Shown here: in pieces, positions 21,892-33,779 of the stretch
How positions within the stretch are numbered: position 1 is the first letter of the stretch
How the letters are laid out: each line of letters starts with the position of its first letter
Assembly: GCA_963678705.1 (NCBI GenBank)
Contig: OY783213.1
Coordinates: forward strand, 10,606,451-10,670,450
Reading direction: 5' to 3'
DNA: 64,000 nucleotides
Source of the DNA: Panorpa germanica
Taxonomy: Eukaryota > Arthropoda > Insecta > Mecoptera > Panorpidae
The notes under the pieces: generated by a model
Databases searched by the model: none
Told to the model about the DNA's origin: nothing
Seen by the model: only the letters and a program-made list of their open reading frames with translations
Made by a program: the position numbers and the translations under genes

Positions 21892-23013
21892 TTAATATGA
21901 AACTGTTTTAAAGCATCGGATTTTGTTGTCTAAAATACTCTTAAGAAGAAATTGCTGAAAGGTGATTGCATCCTTCGTAGGTATATATTTCGTTCTGTTA
22001 CCTTCAAACTGATACGTTATTTGCACAGGCGTACTCTTCGGATGGAGATAGTTAATGGTAACGAAGAAAAAGACACTGACCCTAGATTGAGGTACAGGGT
22101 ACTCTTTCATATTTACATAGAAAATTGTTTCAAATATATAAAATGTCTTGAAATCTCTGTTCTCCATAGAAGTCATTTCTGTGTAAAACTTCCAAGGTAT
22201 CTCATACTTCCATGAGTGACAAAATACCTGTATGTCTCTTAACATACATTTAACTGAGAACTGTCCTATACTTGGCCAAGTAAACTCCGAGGACGGATGT
22301 ATGGTGCATTCAGTGAGTTCCTGTACATCACTTAGATAAGAAGAAGATGCCGAGCAATTTTCGCAGACTCGATTAAGACAATTGCAAATGATCCAATTAT
22401 CTTTCGGTGCATCCAAACAATTGCAAACAATCACTTCTTCTTCTATGCATAGTGAGCATAAACAATCTTTTAAATCACATATTAATTTAGTGTTACTTGA
22501 ATGTGATGAACAATTACACTCATCTTCACTTCTACTTTCAAGTGACTTGCAATCGCAGATTATCATCTTACAATGCGACATCGCAGTTAATGAGCAATTA
22601 TTACATGCACAGTTTTGATCTTCAGATAATCCTATCTCTGACACTGATTTTTCGATTTCAATGTAGGGTAACAAACCAACTTCCTCGGTATCCCAGACTG
22701 ACGATGTGTACACTTTAGGGACGACTGGTTCTCCATCTGAGGAAGGAGCATCGAGCCATTCTTCTTCCAGAGAATCATTACTCAATACACGAATTTCTTC
22801 AGTTGTCCATTCCAGCTCCGGATATATATTCCATTCTACTCCAAGTTTTTCTTCATCATTCAGTACGAAGTCAACATCATTGCAAAGCCGTTCTACATAC
22901 CTATTGCCAAAAACATTTATGTCCAAATATTTTTCGTGTAGCAATACTTTAGGACATACATATTTCTGGGGAATTCTTTTATTTAAAGCCGTATTTAACT
23001 TACTCTTTTTCAT
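21892..23013 (-). CDS. Family gene D: single-exon paralogue on the opposite strand
   Basis: One uninterrupted 373-codon frame. The N-terminal motif (EKYLDINVFGNRYVERLC) is in the position where A, B and C have it in exon 1, but no intron separates it from the rest. An acidic region follows at residues about 53-125. The cysteine region (about 133-225) has CACNNC, CDLKDCLCSLC and CNCLNRVCENC clusters. The C-terminal domain (244-373) has TWPSIGQF, FCHSW, PWKF, YPVPQ, YQFEGNR. It converges with gene C, with only 151 bp between their stop codons, so the 3' untranslated regions probably overlap. Absence of the family intron suggests retroduplication or intron loss. Confidence 0.8.
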   Translation of the reverse strand: MKKSKLNTALNKRIPQKYVCPKVLLHEKYLDINVFGNRYVERLCNDVDFVLNDEEKLGVEWNIYPELEWTTEEIRVLSNDSLEEEWLDAPSSDGEPVVPKVYTSSVWDTEEVGLLPYIEIEKSVSEIGLSEDQNCACNNCSLTAMSHCKMIICDCKSLESRSEDECNCSSHSSNTKLICDLKDCLCSLCIEEEVIVCNCLDAPKDNWIICNCLNRVCENCSASSSYLSDVQELTECTIHPSSEFTWPSIGQFSVKCMLRDIQVFCHSWKYEIPWKFYTEMTSMENRDFKTFYIFETIFYVNMKEYPVPQSRVSVFFFVTINYLHPKSTPVQITYQFEGNRTKYIPTKDAITFQQFLLKSILDNKIRCFKTVSY

Positions 23014-23250
23014 TTGTTTTTTTTTTTTTAGAATTTTATAAAAAAAACGTTAAAAGTTATTTTTATTAAAGCTTGTCTTGGATCTCTCATTAGTTAATTA
23101 CACACACTTAAATTTTAATTCCAAATTATTTATATTCCTCTTTTAATATTGCTATACTTCATCTACCCATATATTTTTAATTTTAATTACAGTTTACTAA
23201 TTCAGTCTTACTATTCATTGTGTCGCTACTAGATATGAAAGAGATTTTAC

Positions 23251-23879
23251 AATGGGCTTTGTCTTCATTTTTTAGTGGTCGTTTTTTCAATTGTTGATTG
23301 AAATTGATGTTAATACACATTGTATTGGCGTGTCTATTTTATTAAATATTTAAATGTTGACAAAGATATAGCAATGAAAAGTTTGAATTGTAGTTTTAGC
23401 GCTAGAAATGGTCGGCCATATTTGTATGACGTGAAATGCATTTTAACGTCAGTTATTTGTTGAATAGGTCAGTGCTGTGGTAATGTTTTGTAGCTATTGG
23501 TAGTCGAAATAATCAAAGTCAAGTCAAAGTTTATAATAAGTTTATTTAACCCTGCTAAGGCAAACATAATATTGGAATTTTATTGTTCCTTGAAATAGCT
23601 GTAAATAATATTTGATATTTTGATATATAAATACAGAGAGATTTCTGCGCTGTAAGGTTGGTAACCTTACACAAGGATTGTGATGTCACATGCACTTGGA
23701 ATGTGTACAACGTTGAATCGATTTAATAATTAAAGAGACAAAATGACTTTTAATTGTTAATATCTCTTAACATATAAGGAGTTATTAACAAATAATTGAC
23801 CATTTAAGGTTCTAGTAACCCACTTTATCCATATATAGTACACTTTTATAGAAATTAAGACATAGAACACAAGCCCATT
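23251..23879 (-). mobile_element. MITE family 'AATGGGCTTGTGTCC', copy 2
   Basis: Full-length 629-bp copy in inverted orientation relative to copy 1. Both termini are recognisable (the left one decayed to AATGGGCTTTGTCTTCATTT). Non-coding. Confidence 0.8.
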
Positions 23880-24964
23880 ATCTATATAAGTTTACTCTGA
23901 AAATCTCTTTGTGAAAATGCGATTTAATTGAAGTTTCATAATGGTTAAATTACACAGAAGCGGTATAAACATATATCCATTAATTTCACACAAATATCCT
24001 GCAATCTGACTAAATAACCGCCCTTCTTTGTCTTGGTTACGTCACTAGTCGTTGTGCACGGCAGCACGTAATAAACTAATTGAAAACCTTGACATTTGAT
24101 ACTGGAAAAACGGCGCGCATAAAATGGTAAATGTTTTCAAGGTTAATTACTGCTTTTCCGCTTATGGAACTAGGTTTGTAGTATAGGTAATTAATTGTAT
24201 ATATAGTCTTTCAACAGGAGATGACATTTAAATTTCGCATAATTTATTAACTGTTATATCTTCTTTTTACCATTTCCACAAAGGGCGGCCAAAAAAAAGT
24301 TGATTATTACAACTACTACAACTACTACAACTATGACCGTAAATGAAAATCAATTCCTTTTGTCCCATAGAGGAGCTAGTTAGAAATTAGCTGGGCCTAA
24401 ATAGTAATGAAAAAATATATTTAACCCATGCATCTACAATTGAAAGAATCTTTTGAAATATTGCAGTGCTACCATCTAGTGAGTGAATGTACTACTAAAT
24501 CTAATCTAGTGACTGCTCTACTAACCATTATCAAATGGTTTGAATCATTAATATTAAATGAACTAATATTTAAGACTATTCTGTAATAGAATAACTGAGA
24601 AATATATTTTTAAAAAAGTTAGTCTTAATTTTTAGAGCAAATTCATTTTACAGCTATTTTATTTTATTGTTATTTAAGCTCCAATTCAAATTATGGCTTT
24701 CACCCATGTTATTATTGAAGTGATTTAAAACTTATAACTACTTATCCTGTCCTAAAATTGTCTGATTGTGAGGTGGAGCGCAGTGTGAAAATACACTACA
24801 AAAACCGTCACGGGTAGTGTACTTGGGTACACCGCTAACTTGACGTTAAATATACGCAATAGCCTATATATTTCCGCGCAATTTGTTGAACAAGTTAAGA
24901 TTATAGAAAGGGGATAGGTACATTAAAGTAGTAGCATTCTGCTACAGTGCGCTAATGAGATGTC
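23880..24964. other. Non-genic spacer
   Basis: No gene. A short microsatellite of ACTACAACTACTACA type lies at about 24309-24336. Confidence 0.5.
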
Positions 24965-25670
24965 TATTGATAAGAGAACGGTTGGACCGATTTGGCTATT
25001 TTTTTTTCAATTGTTCGTAATAGTTTTTAGGGAAAAGAAAATTAGCCCGGTCAAGATAGACATTTGGAATAACAAAAATTCCCGGAGAGCCAAATATTGG
25101 TGGAGAGCTGGGGTTTAGCATTACAAATAAAGTTTAACTGCAAAAATTTAATGCAACAAACACAACAATTGTGAAGATGTTGATTTGTTAGTACTACTTA
25201 CTGCAAGGACTCCTCCAATGGATAAAATAATTCTACCATTTTTGTAGAGAATTTTAAGATCTACAACTTTGGTTTGAGGTTTTTTTTTATAAAACTTACC
25301 GTTTTCGAGAAAAATAAAAAAAACCTAAAATTTTGACCTTTGACCCCGATTAACTTTTGAAGCACACATAGAATCGATGGGGATTTTTAAAACTTTATTT
25401 GTAATGATAATCCCAGCTCTCCACCAATATTTGGCTCTCCGGGAATTTTTGTTATTTGATCACTATTTTTATATTTAAATTGACCGGATTAAATTGAATA
25501 ATTTGGAAAAACTAGTGCTTTTTTCTATGTGATTTTTACCACCATGTGCGCAAATATCGTTTGACAGCTGATTGTCAAATTGTGAATCAAGCTAATAGTG
25601 ACGAAAAATTGATTCGGTTGTTTATTTTCATTTGAAATTTGGACAGGACACCGTCTGTCGGGTTAGCTAG
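24965..25670 (+). mobile_element. Helitron-like 3' fragment interrupted by a MITE
   Basis: The flanks of the MITE at 25047-25487 match the uninterrupted copy at 4885-5100: GAACGGTTGGACCGATTTGG on the left, and CAGCTGATTGTCAAATTGTG and GGACAGGACACCGTCTGTCG on the right. The right end forms a GACAG/CTGTC hairpin followed by GGGTTAGCTAG, ending CTAG at 25670. A hairpin just before CTRR is the Helitron 3' signature. No Rep/helicase sequence is present. Confidence 0.55.
25047..25487. mobile_element. CCGGTCAA-type MITE, complete inverted-repeat copy
   Basis: It starts CCGGTCAAG and ends TTGACCGG. Internal arms around CCCGGAGAGCCAAATATTGG (left) and its reverse complement (right) make long subterminal inverted repeats. 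Non-coding, 441 bp. Related single-arm copies lie at 845-1060 and 28640-28970. Confidence 0.75.
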
Positions 25671-26609
25671 CTTAAAATAAAATGTTTAAAATCTGAATCT
25701 TTAATTATCCTTTATACCTCCTTTAAACCAATTACAATTTTTACGTAATGTAAAGAAAACTGACAGAATTACAATGTTGTTTTTTTAGAACACAGATAAA
25801 AGTAAAATTCAAAGTAAAAAGAATGTTTTAAATAGTTATTTTATTTTTTCAGCTTTGACATACATATGCGTCGTTATTTTAGAAATTTTAAACAAGTTTT
25901 CAACTTCATTGACGTAATGTTAAGGAAATCGTCGATTTTGTTTGTAAACTGGGTCAATATGTATAAACATTATCTTTCAAAAGTCAATTATCTTTAGGAT
26001 GAGTCAATCATCTTTGCTTTTTTTCTGGCATTGTTTGAATTGACGTTTGTATTTTTCAAAGCAGTAAACAACAACAGAATTTAAAAAAAAAAAAAAAAAC
26101 TTCGCCGCGAAAAATAGGTTTGAAATATCGCACCTACAAACCAAACCACACCTCTTTTAAGTGAACCGAGGAAAAGTGAGAGAAACTACATCATTTATTT
26201 AAAAATCGAATAATGTACTCAGAGCTAATGATTTCATACTTGCAATGCAATGTACTTAGTATTTGTCTTCAATCGACTAAAAATTTCAATTGGTTTAACG
26301 CTCTCATTGGTGTGAACTTTATGATGACGCGTTGTGCAGCATACGAATGTACCTATAGCTCGGCCATGGCTGTAGTGACGACAGAAGCCAGCTTATCCAG
26401 CTAGGAACTGCGTTGTTAGCAGAATAGCAAAATTAGCGCTTATATTTAAACTAAATTCAGGTCGGGTATTATTTTTAGGTATTAGGTATAGATTTTATTT
26501 CCTTTAATTCATTATTAGAAGTTTGCAGCTTCGTGTAAGCCTTATCTTTGGCAGTTTATAATATCTGTTTGAAGAAGTTGCTTGGAATAACGCACCTAAT
26601 GTATATAAT
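25671..26609. other. Non-genic spacer
   Basis: No supported gene. A poly-A run of about 17 lies at 26083-26099 with a GC-richer TTCGCCGCG after it. It could be the tail of an unrecognised retroposed piece. Confidence 0.4.
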
Positions 26610-26985
26610 AATTAAAATTGCGGATAAAGTGGCAAAGGAATCAATACATTTGAAAATTGAGATTAAAGTGAAATTACCTTCATATGAAATTTTTAATATA
26701 ATCAAAAAATTAAACTTCAATTTGAGAAACCAAGATTTCATTAACAAAAGTCAGTTAAAAGGAAGAGATTATTATATGATACATCCAAATTTAAGTAACA
26801 AGAGATGGTTTAGAAATGAGTCCCGCAAAATTATATCAACTATAATCAGAATCAAAAGTAATCATTGTAAAACTCCAGCTCACCTATACAAAATTAATAT
26901 TAAATCCGACGATAGATGTCAATGTGGTGAAGAAGGAACTTTGGATCATATTATATTTGAATGCATAAATTATAGTTTTTAGTTT
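26610..26985 (+). mobile_element. LINE (RNase H-bearing clade) 3' ORF2 fragment
   Basis: The frame begins in the end of an RNase H domain (KIADKVAKES, where the family has N-x-x-AD-x-LAK). It continues KGRDYYMIHPNLSNKRWF and ends in the zinc-knuckle CQCGEEGTLDHIIFEC (C-x-C-x7-H-x4-C), typical of ORF2 C-termini in I/Jockey/R1-like LINEs. About 120 residues remain, with an in-frame stop soon after the knuckle. No poly-A tail or target duplication was identified. Confidence 0.7.
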
Positions 26986-28639
26986 TTAAAAAAATTAAAA
27001 TTAAACGTATTCCTAGTACACAACATATTTGAATATTTTTAAACACTACTAGTTAGTACGCATGCGCTATTTCCCTTATTACTAAGATATTTATTTTTAA
27101 CGGGCTCAAATATAAAAATATCTTTTCGCTTTCGAATAATCACCGGTGCCAATGACCAACGTGGTGACCAGAGGATAAACCCAACCCAAAGATGCTCCTT
27201 CAAAATTTCTGTCATGCTGTGTTGGCAACACTGGTGTACTGACATGTACCATTATTATAAGGAGCAAATAAATCAACGGATTAAAAAAAGAATTTAAAAA
27301 AAACTATATCAGTACTCAAGGACAATGTAACAATATTTAAGGTCAACTATGATTTGCAGATTTTTCTCCTGAAGTTAACGTCAAGATACTTTAGTTAACG
27401 TAAAATTGTTAGATACATTATCAATGTAATATATTTGTTGCTAAGCCCAAGGTGTGGTGAACCCTTTAATAGTTACCACAGATTTACACAATATATATAA
27501 AACATGAGTGGGTGTGGTTAATATTTTATTCTACATACTGTTATTCTCTTAAAGAAATCGTACACTTTCAACAAAGAGTGATCTCACAGTTTTCATTACA
27601 TTTTTCAAATCATTTAGATTTTCTCTAATCCACCACATGCTTTGACAGTTATATAATCTCTATATCCACAAAGAACATATTATATAATGTGTTACCTTCA
27701 TTCTCTTCAATTTCAACATTTTTCTATCACTTTATTCGTTTATATAAATTTATTTCAACTTATATTATCAACACAAACATAAATAAATAGTTAAAGAATT
27801 TCTGTGCGTAAAATTAATAAATATGAACTGGCACCTGTTGGTATTAATCAAAACTATTCCAGGCGGCTGATTGCTATAAATAAAAATGTCTACCGATGAA
27901 TGATAATTTTATCCGAGAATGCTGAACTTATTACATCCGTCTAAAAGCAAGAGCGAATATATTTCTACATTTAAATAACCATACCGCTAACTTTATTAAA
28001 TATTCTTAATAATCATACTAAAGATAAATATAAATGTTTTTAATTTAAAGAAAGATATAGGTTATGTAGAACATCTCTGACAGTCAAAAACATAACCTTA
28101 AAAAATATTTACTTTTATATAATATATAATTTAATTTGTGTGTTAAATATTGCAATTAAATTCTATACATTTTATTATTACTTTTAATTTTGTATTTCAT
28201 TTTACGTTATTAAACGTAAAATACAAAAATACTTCTTGGCATAATGCCATTAAATATTTTCAGACCTTTTCATTGCTTTTAAAAATATTTTAAACAATAT
28301 TAATATCCATCAACGTTGTATATATATTTTATCGTATAATTATTTTTAGTGATAATTAGCTAAATACAAATATGTATACAATAAAATAGTCCGTATACGA
28401 TATGGGTATCCTAAATAATAATTTTAAAAGTTGACTATAAAATTATTCATTAGTACACATTTTCACTTGTAAAAGAATTTATTAATTGTCGATTGGCGTA
28501 AAGAGTTTTTGCGTTTTGATGCTACTAAATCACACCAGTTGGATGCTATTGAATTTCTTTTGCTCTTGATACCATTTTAATAATACATTGACTCAAATTA
28601 ATCGTATCTGTTAATAATATTTAATTTGAAGCATAATAG
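26986..28639. other. Non-genic AT-rich spacer
   Basis: No supported gene. The region 27040-27245 is somewhat GC-richer (ACCGGTGCCAATGACCAACG) but has no persuasive frame. The rest is very AT-rich. Confidence 0.45.
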
Positions 28640-28970
28640 CCGGTCAAGATAAGACATTTGAAATAACAAAAATTGCCGAAGAGCCAAATATTAGTGGAGA
28701 GCTGGGGTTTATCATTACAAATAAAGTTTTAAAAATCCCCATCGATTCTATGTGTGCTTCAAAAGTTATTCGGGGTCAAAGATCAAAATTTGAGGTTTTT
28801 TGGATTTTTCTCGAAAACGGTAAGTTTTATCAAAAAAGAACCTCAAATCAAAGTTGTAGATCTTAAAATTCTCTACAAAAATGATCCTTATAATTTTTTC
28901 CCTTAGAGTTACCATTCCTGAGATATCGCGATTCTAAGAGTCAAGAATTTATGTCAGGATAACGGGAGTG
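28640..28970 (+). mobile_element. CCGGTCAA-type MITE, one-armed copy
   Basis: It starts CCGGTCAAGATAAGACATTT and runs through the same arm as 845-1060 and 25047-25487, including GATTCTATGTGTGCTTCAAA. It extends further right than the first copy. The right terminus is not found. Confidence 0.6.
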
Positions 28971-30332
28971 CTATTGAAATAGTCATTCGATTCATTTACT
29001 AATTAAGGAGGTAAAAATGTACAAAAAACGATTGGGTAGTCATTTCCTTTCTTACCCTTTTCCCCATTACTATTTGCGTCCTTTACCATCGCTATTAAAG
29101 AAGAAAAGTGTAAAAGAGATACAGAATTAAACGTCACCCTCTAGCAGCTCTTGCGGCAACCTATTTAATGTCGTGATATACTACGATAAATAAAATAAAT
29201 ATGGTCAATATTCTATTGCGTAGTTGACAAAATCAAGAAATATTAAGTTCACAGTGGCTTAAACCTCAGCATAGTCACTTTAAGGGCTTATATTTATTTG
29301 AAACCTAATTCTTTTCTAGCAACTCAACTTTAATTTATCAATAAAACTATTTATAACAAAGATTTATATTTCTAAAATGTAATTACGAGCTAATTAGCCC
29401 CATTTTTAATTTAATATCCATTTTCAATCTTTGACCTCTTGGAAACTGTTCAAATATTTAGATTTATTACTGATTTTTATATCTTGAAGTTCTCAATATC
29501 TTTTCATCAATTTATACATTTATGATGTCATTAATTTTGCTTTTTATTATAAAAGTAAGCTTTTTGATGGTACGTATACGAAATACGACTCAAATAAATT
29601 ATTTATGGTTTTAATGATTCTTTTAGCTCGAGGACATTTGATTGTGAAATATTTTGCACGGTTTCTAAAATATACTTTCTATGTTTATAAAATCATTTCT
29701 TCAGCAGTTGAGTTTTTCGAGTTTTCTAAGCTTTCAAAGAATCTGAAAAAATTCTGGATTACTTCTTGAAGTGTCTACTACATGGCCCAGAAGTTGCCAA
29801 AGCCCAAAGTTTAAAACCGTTGTTAATAAAAATTCACAAATAGTGGAAAACGCGTAAAAAACGGAATATTGTTAAAAAATTCGTAACTTTATAACAAACA
29901 AATATTAAGAAAAACGGTTGTAGACTTTTTTGTCTTAGACTATAAGCTTTCGAAAGAATATAGTGTCTTTGGACTGGGCTTCAAAAAGTTGAATTATTTG
30001 TGCACCTGAAAGTGGCGAATATTTTACGGATTCAGACATGTCATAATAAACGGAACGGTGATTATTCGGCACAAAATAAGTGATTGATGAAAATACAAAA
30101 ATTATGAAATAATAATGAATATTAGTTAATTATAATTAGTCTCAAAAAGAGAATTTACAGTGCGCAACCGTTGAATTGTCATCGATCTTCCAAAACTTAT
30201 TGTAATAAAAAGATGAAGTAATAAAAAAAAAATATATATATAATCTAAGAAATAATATATTAAGTTACATAAAACATTTATTTTAACCATTAAAAAACTG
30301 TAAAACAACGAGAAAAACAAAAAAAACTAACA
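28971..30332. other. Non-genic AT-rich spacer
   Basis: I see no gene or repeat here that I can support. Confidence 0.5.
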
Positions 30333-30600
30333 TTGGAAAATACTAACGTCGTGTGCACACTGACCCTTTTAGGAAACAGAGGCAAGTTTAACTGTCTCGC
30401 ATTTGCCGGTAAACTGCCAGACCCGGACGCTGCTGGAACCTTAAGTCCTTACCACTGCCTAGATTTTTTAGAGGGCATAGGTGAAGCGCGCTCTGTACTC
30501 ATGACAGAGAAATAGGAGTTTGAAATTTCAACTGTTCCTTAAAAGACCCAGTGTACGCACGCAGGGTTAAGTTACACCTTCTCTCCTTTCCAAATCAATT
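30333..30600 (+). other. GC-richer island with a short open frame
   Basis: Within very AT-rich DNA, about 250 bp rise in GC and hold an open frame of about 60 codons (ending ARSVLMTEK at 30515) with no methionine-initiated domain I recognise. After it comes ACGCACGCAGGGTTAAGTTA. It could be a retroposed or repeat fragment, or a conserved non-coding element. I do not assign a gene. Confidence 0.3.
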
Positions 30601-31076
30601 AATATTAATGAAGGGGTTACATTTTTGACTTACAGGGTGTAAAAATAAAAAAATAGTTTAGAAAGAAAACTCATTGATATCCAATAAATCCAAGGAAGGC
30701 CCGCTTCATGGGAGACTCTCACACCCGCCACTGTTTCTCTCTATAACATACCACATTCCAAGTTTCCTTTCGATGCTTGTTTATTCACATTCTGCGTTTT
30801 ATTTCAGCAATCAGCCTGTGACACTTTTGACACGAGCTAAATTCGTCTTTATGACTAAACTTATTCAACATTTTTCCTTTTTTTATTATTGTTTTCTAGA
30901 AAAACAATTCAGCTTTATTTGAAAACACATTTTGTCGTGTAGGTCGAATAATTATTATTGTTTGATACTCGGCATTTATTTACAAAACTAAACTATTTAT
31001 AAATTTAGAAAACAAAAACATTTAATATATAGTATGTACATAGTTTGCTATGTTATTTCTTGTTTGTTCTCTCGCA

Positions 31077-31140
31077 GCTGTGGTTGGCAATGTCACGATA
31101 TTGTGAATGAAGTTTGCCGAATGTGCGTGATGTGGTAGCC
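31077..31140 (+). other. Weak candidate terminal exon
   Basis: A strong pyrimidine tract and acceptor (TTCTTGTTTGTTCTCTCGCAG, ending about 31076) precedes a short frame that reads CGWQCHDIVNEVCRMCVMW and a stop. The C-x3-C and C-x2-C spacing is suggestive, but there is no upstream exon and no homologue known to me. Chance is quite possible. Confidence 0.15.
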
Positions 31141-31256
31141 ATTGTCACGCGTCCACTCTGGGGAAAGTCTATTAATCCTGTCTTGGAAAGCTGTTTGATC
31201 TTTCGAAAAACAATAAAATATCTTAAGGAGGTTTGTTACTTTATTTAATGAAGTAA

Positions 31257-32342
31257 GGGGGCGTCCATAAATTACGTGAGATGTTTAAGGGGGGGAGGGG
31301 GTCGAGTCAAATCTCATCTAATCTTCCGTTGGAGAGAGGGGGGGTCTCGGCAAATATCACGCAATTTTTTTTCTGATTGAAACAAAAAAAAATTATACTA
31401 TTTTGGTCCATTTAATCTAGATTGTACATGCTTAAGGCCTGTCTCAGTATGGGACCGTATTTAAGCGAATTTCTGCCGGACGTATACGGGCTACTACGCT
31501 TTACCTATCCGAACCATGTAAATGTAATGAGATCGCTCTGGAGCTCTCAGACTGCACGCTACAAAGCCGTCCGAATACGGGCGGCACTACCTCGCACAGT
31601 AGAACCGAATAAAGGCGAATTTTATCCAAGCGTTACCACTACTACAACGATACCCTATCCGAACCTTTGTAAATGCAAAAAGCCGCCTCAGACTAAAGGG
31701 GATACCTAAGATCGCTTGTTGTTACGGTGCAATACGAGTCAAATGAAATCTATCGGCGACATGGGTATGTTCTGCATGCAGTTTATGTTTGTATTTCAGT
31801 GAATCATGGACACGGATGCCGATACGTATGTTCCGCAAAGTGCGACTCTCACGGATTGTCACAAGACGAGCTAATGAGTTACTGTGCGCAAGCGCCAACG
31901 GCTTAGAGTGGCTAGATCAGAACGAAGTTGAAGGAGCAGATGATTTTACTGAAAATCATATGGACATGTTGGTTCCAATAGTCTCTCTTGAGACCGCGCA
32001 TGATTCTCCATGGACTGAATTAGAGTAGATATTCTTTTTTTAATCACAGTAATGACGATTTAAGTATTCTATTGTTAAATTTTTATTACACTTATAATTA
32101 AACTCTCAGCAATATTGATTACTAGTCTTAACTAGTCGTAAATAAAAGCACGAAGCAAATTTTTTTTTCTTTTTACAATAACAATCCAACGCGTTTACGT
32201 AAGAAACCCACATTTTGAAAAATCTCACGTGAGATTGGGGGATGGGGGAGGGGGTTGAATAAAATCTCACGACATCTCACCAGGGGGGGAGTGAGGGACA
32301 GAAAATTTAAAAAAACACCTCACGTAATTTATGGACGCCCCC
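31257..32342 (+). mobile_element. Harbinger-like non-autonomous element, copy 1
   Basis: Inverted termini GGGGGCGTCCATAAATTACG at both ends are flanked by TAA on each side (31254-31256 and 32343-32345). A 3-bp TWA duplication is typical of PIF/Harbinger. The 1086-bp body keeps what look like exon remnants, including a short frame starting MDTDADTYVPQSATLTDCHK at about 31807. It has no DDE transposase. It shares its termini and most of its interior with 43832-44758, but the two have different internal deletions. Confidence 0.75.
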
Positions 32343-32345
32343 TAA

Positions 32346-33394
32346 TACATTTTTTCTTACAGTTTATAAAACATTTAAACAAATCATTTCATTCAACGAA
32401 ATATATAAGCTATAAACTTGTCTTGGAGATACGAAAAAGTACATAAAATCAAATTTTTAGGGAACCATAAAGAGCCAACCGACGTAGTTAGATTGTAGAC
32501 TCTTAACAGTCAGCAATAGTTGGTCCGGGTTTGATCTCAGAGATACACCCGCTTAGATTGTGATCGTAAACCGTTGATATTGCACCCCCCCCCCCCCTCT
32601 CGCCAACCCATCGGTAAGCAGTGTTCGATTCACTACATACTACAATTCCCTTTAGGACAAACACACTTCAGTGATCAAAATAGTTTGGGATGTTTCTCCT
32701 CCAGCTACATACTTAAGTACCAGCTTCCTCGTACACATGCAGATGTAATTTCTGCACAAACTTCGCGAGTTACGGTCTATAAAGACTGGCATCGCACACC
32801 TCTAGGAGTGGAGGAAATACAACTAGTTAAGTTTCAGTGTACTGAATAACTCGTACTCCGATTCCCGGAGATAGAATATATGTATTTCATGACTGGCATT
32901 GAAATAAGCTCTTCATATAATAAACCAATCCAAAAAGAACAAAACTATTATATAACAATTATTGTGAGATATATCCTAGCTGTTGAAATTGCAGTAAAAT
33001 AATAGAGCAATTTTAAAATCATTCACGTTTGAAGACTTGTGTACACTATGAGATTTTTAACTAACTTATAAAATATCAAAAATGTTAAATCTGTGTTCTT
33101 CACATAACTGAGAAAATTGTTATTTTTAAAATATGTGATAAAAATAATTTCAAGTAAAAATTTGTAAAATTGACATCATATGAAAATAATAAAAATAATG
33201 AAAATATTTCTCTCAAAACCATCCAGTAAAGTTCCAAGTTCTCTGTAAAGATAAACTGGTTTTTAGTATTATCTGTACGGCTTTATCATACGAAAGTTTA
33301 TAAAATATAATATTATAGGTCAAAGAAATTCAAAAATAATTTAAATCGGAACTTTTTACATCAAATTTTTCAAATAAATAACTCTGGTTTACTT
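32346..33394. other. Non-genic, with a possible degenerate tRNA-like sequence
   Basis: Around 32475-32560, box-like elements (TAGTTAGATTG and GGGTTTGATCTC about 45 bases apart) suggest a decayed tRNA-derived sequence, though both boxes have mismatches. A run of about 13 C follows at 32586-32598. No gene is seen. Confidence 0.3.
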
Positions 33395-33777
33395 ATACGC
33401 CTCATTTGGACGTCCACTGCGTTCTGCATCATCGGAGTCTCTACGACCACGTTTGAAGTCAGCAAACCAACGTTTTATTGTTGTTTCTGATGGAGCGGAG
33501 TCCCCATAACACTTTTCAAGCCATTGCTTCGCTTGAACGGTATTTTTTCCCATCAAGAAGCAGTGTAAAATTAAAACACGAAATTGTTTTTGATCCATTG
33601 TTTTGAAAATAACAAAAGTAGCGTCACTCTTAGCACAATAACTCACAAACTACTGAATAGAATATCATGAAATTTTAACAGCTGTCTTTTGAAGGTTAGT
33701 ATTAACTGAAAAAAAGGTGACTGCAATAAAACTAGCGCCATCTATGTGTTAGGCCCGGGACTTTTCAGCCCATGTGC
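33395..33777 (-). mobile_element. Mariner (same family as the gene C intron copy), one end missing
   Basis: On the minus strand it begins with the TA-flanked terminus at 33777 (CACATGGGCTGAAAAGTCCC). It encodes the mariner start MDQKQFRVLILHCFLMGKN and the helix-turn-helix up to RRDSDDAERSGRPNEA, then ends abruptly. It is nearly identical to 20362-20789 over the shared part. The transposase is cut after about 80 residues. Confidence 0.8.
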
Positions 33778-33779
33778 TA

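Noticed and set aside
22382-23041. Plus-strand open frames of 70-110 codons across gene D
   Set aside because: They are antisense to the conserved 373-codon frame and carry no motif of their own.
31422-31709. 95-codon frame that also appears at 44324-44593
   Set aside because: Its recurrence is explained by two copies of the Harbinger-like element. The frame has no known domain and the related stretch in the gene A intron does not keep it open.
32475-32560. Possible tRNA gene
   Set aside because: Both internal promoter boxes have mismatches and the acceptor stem does not pair. At best it is a decayed tRNA-derived repeat.
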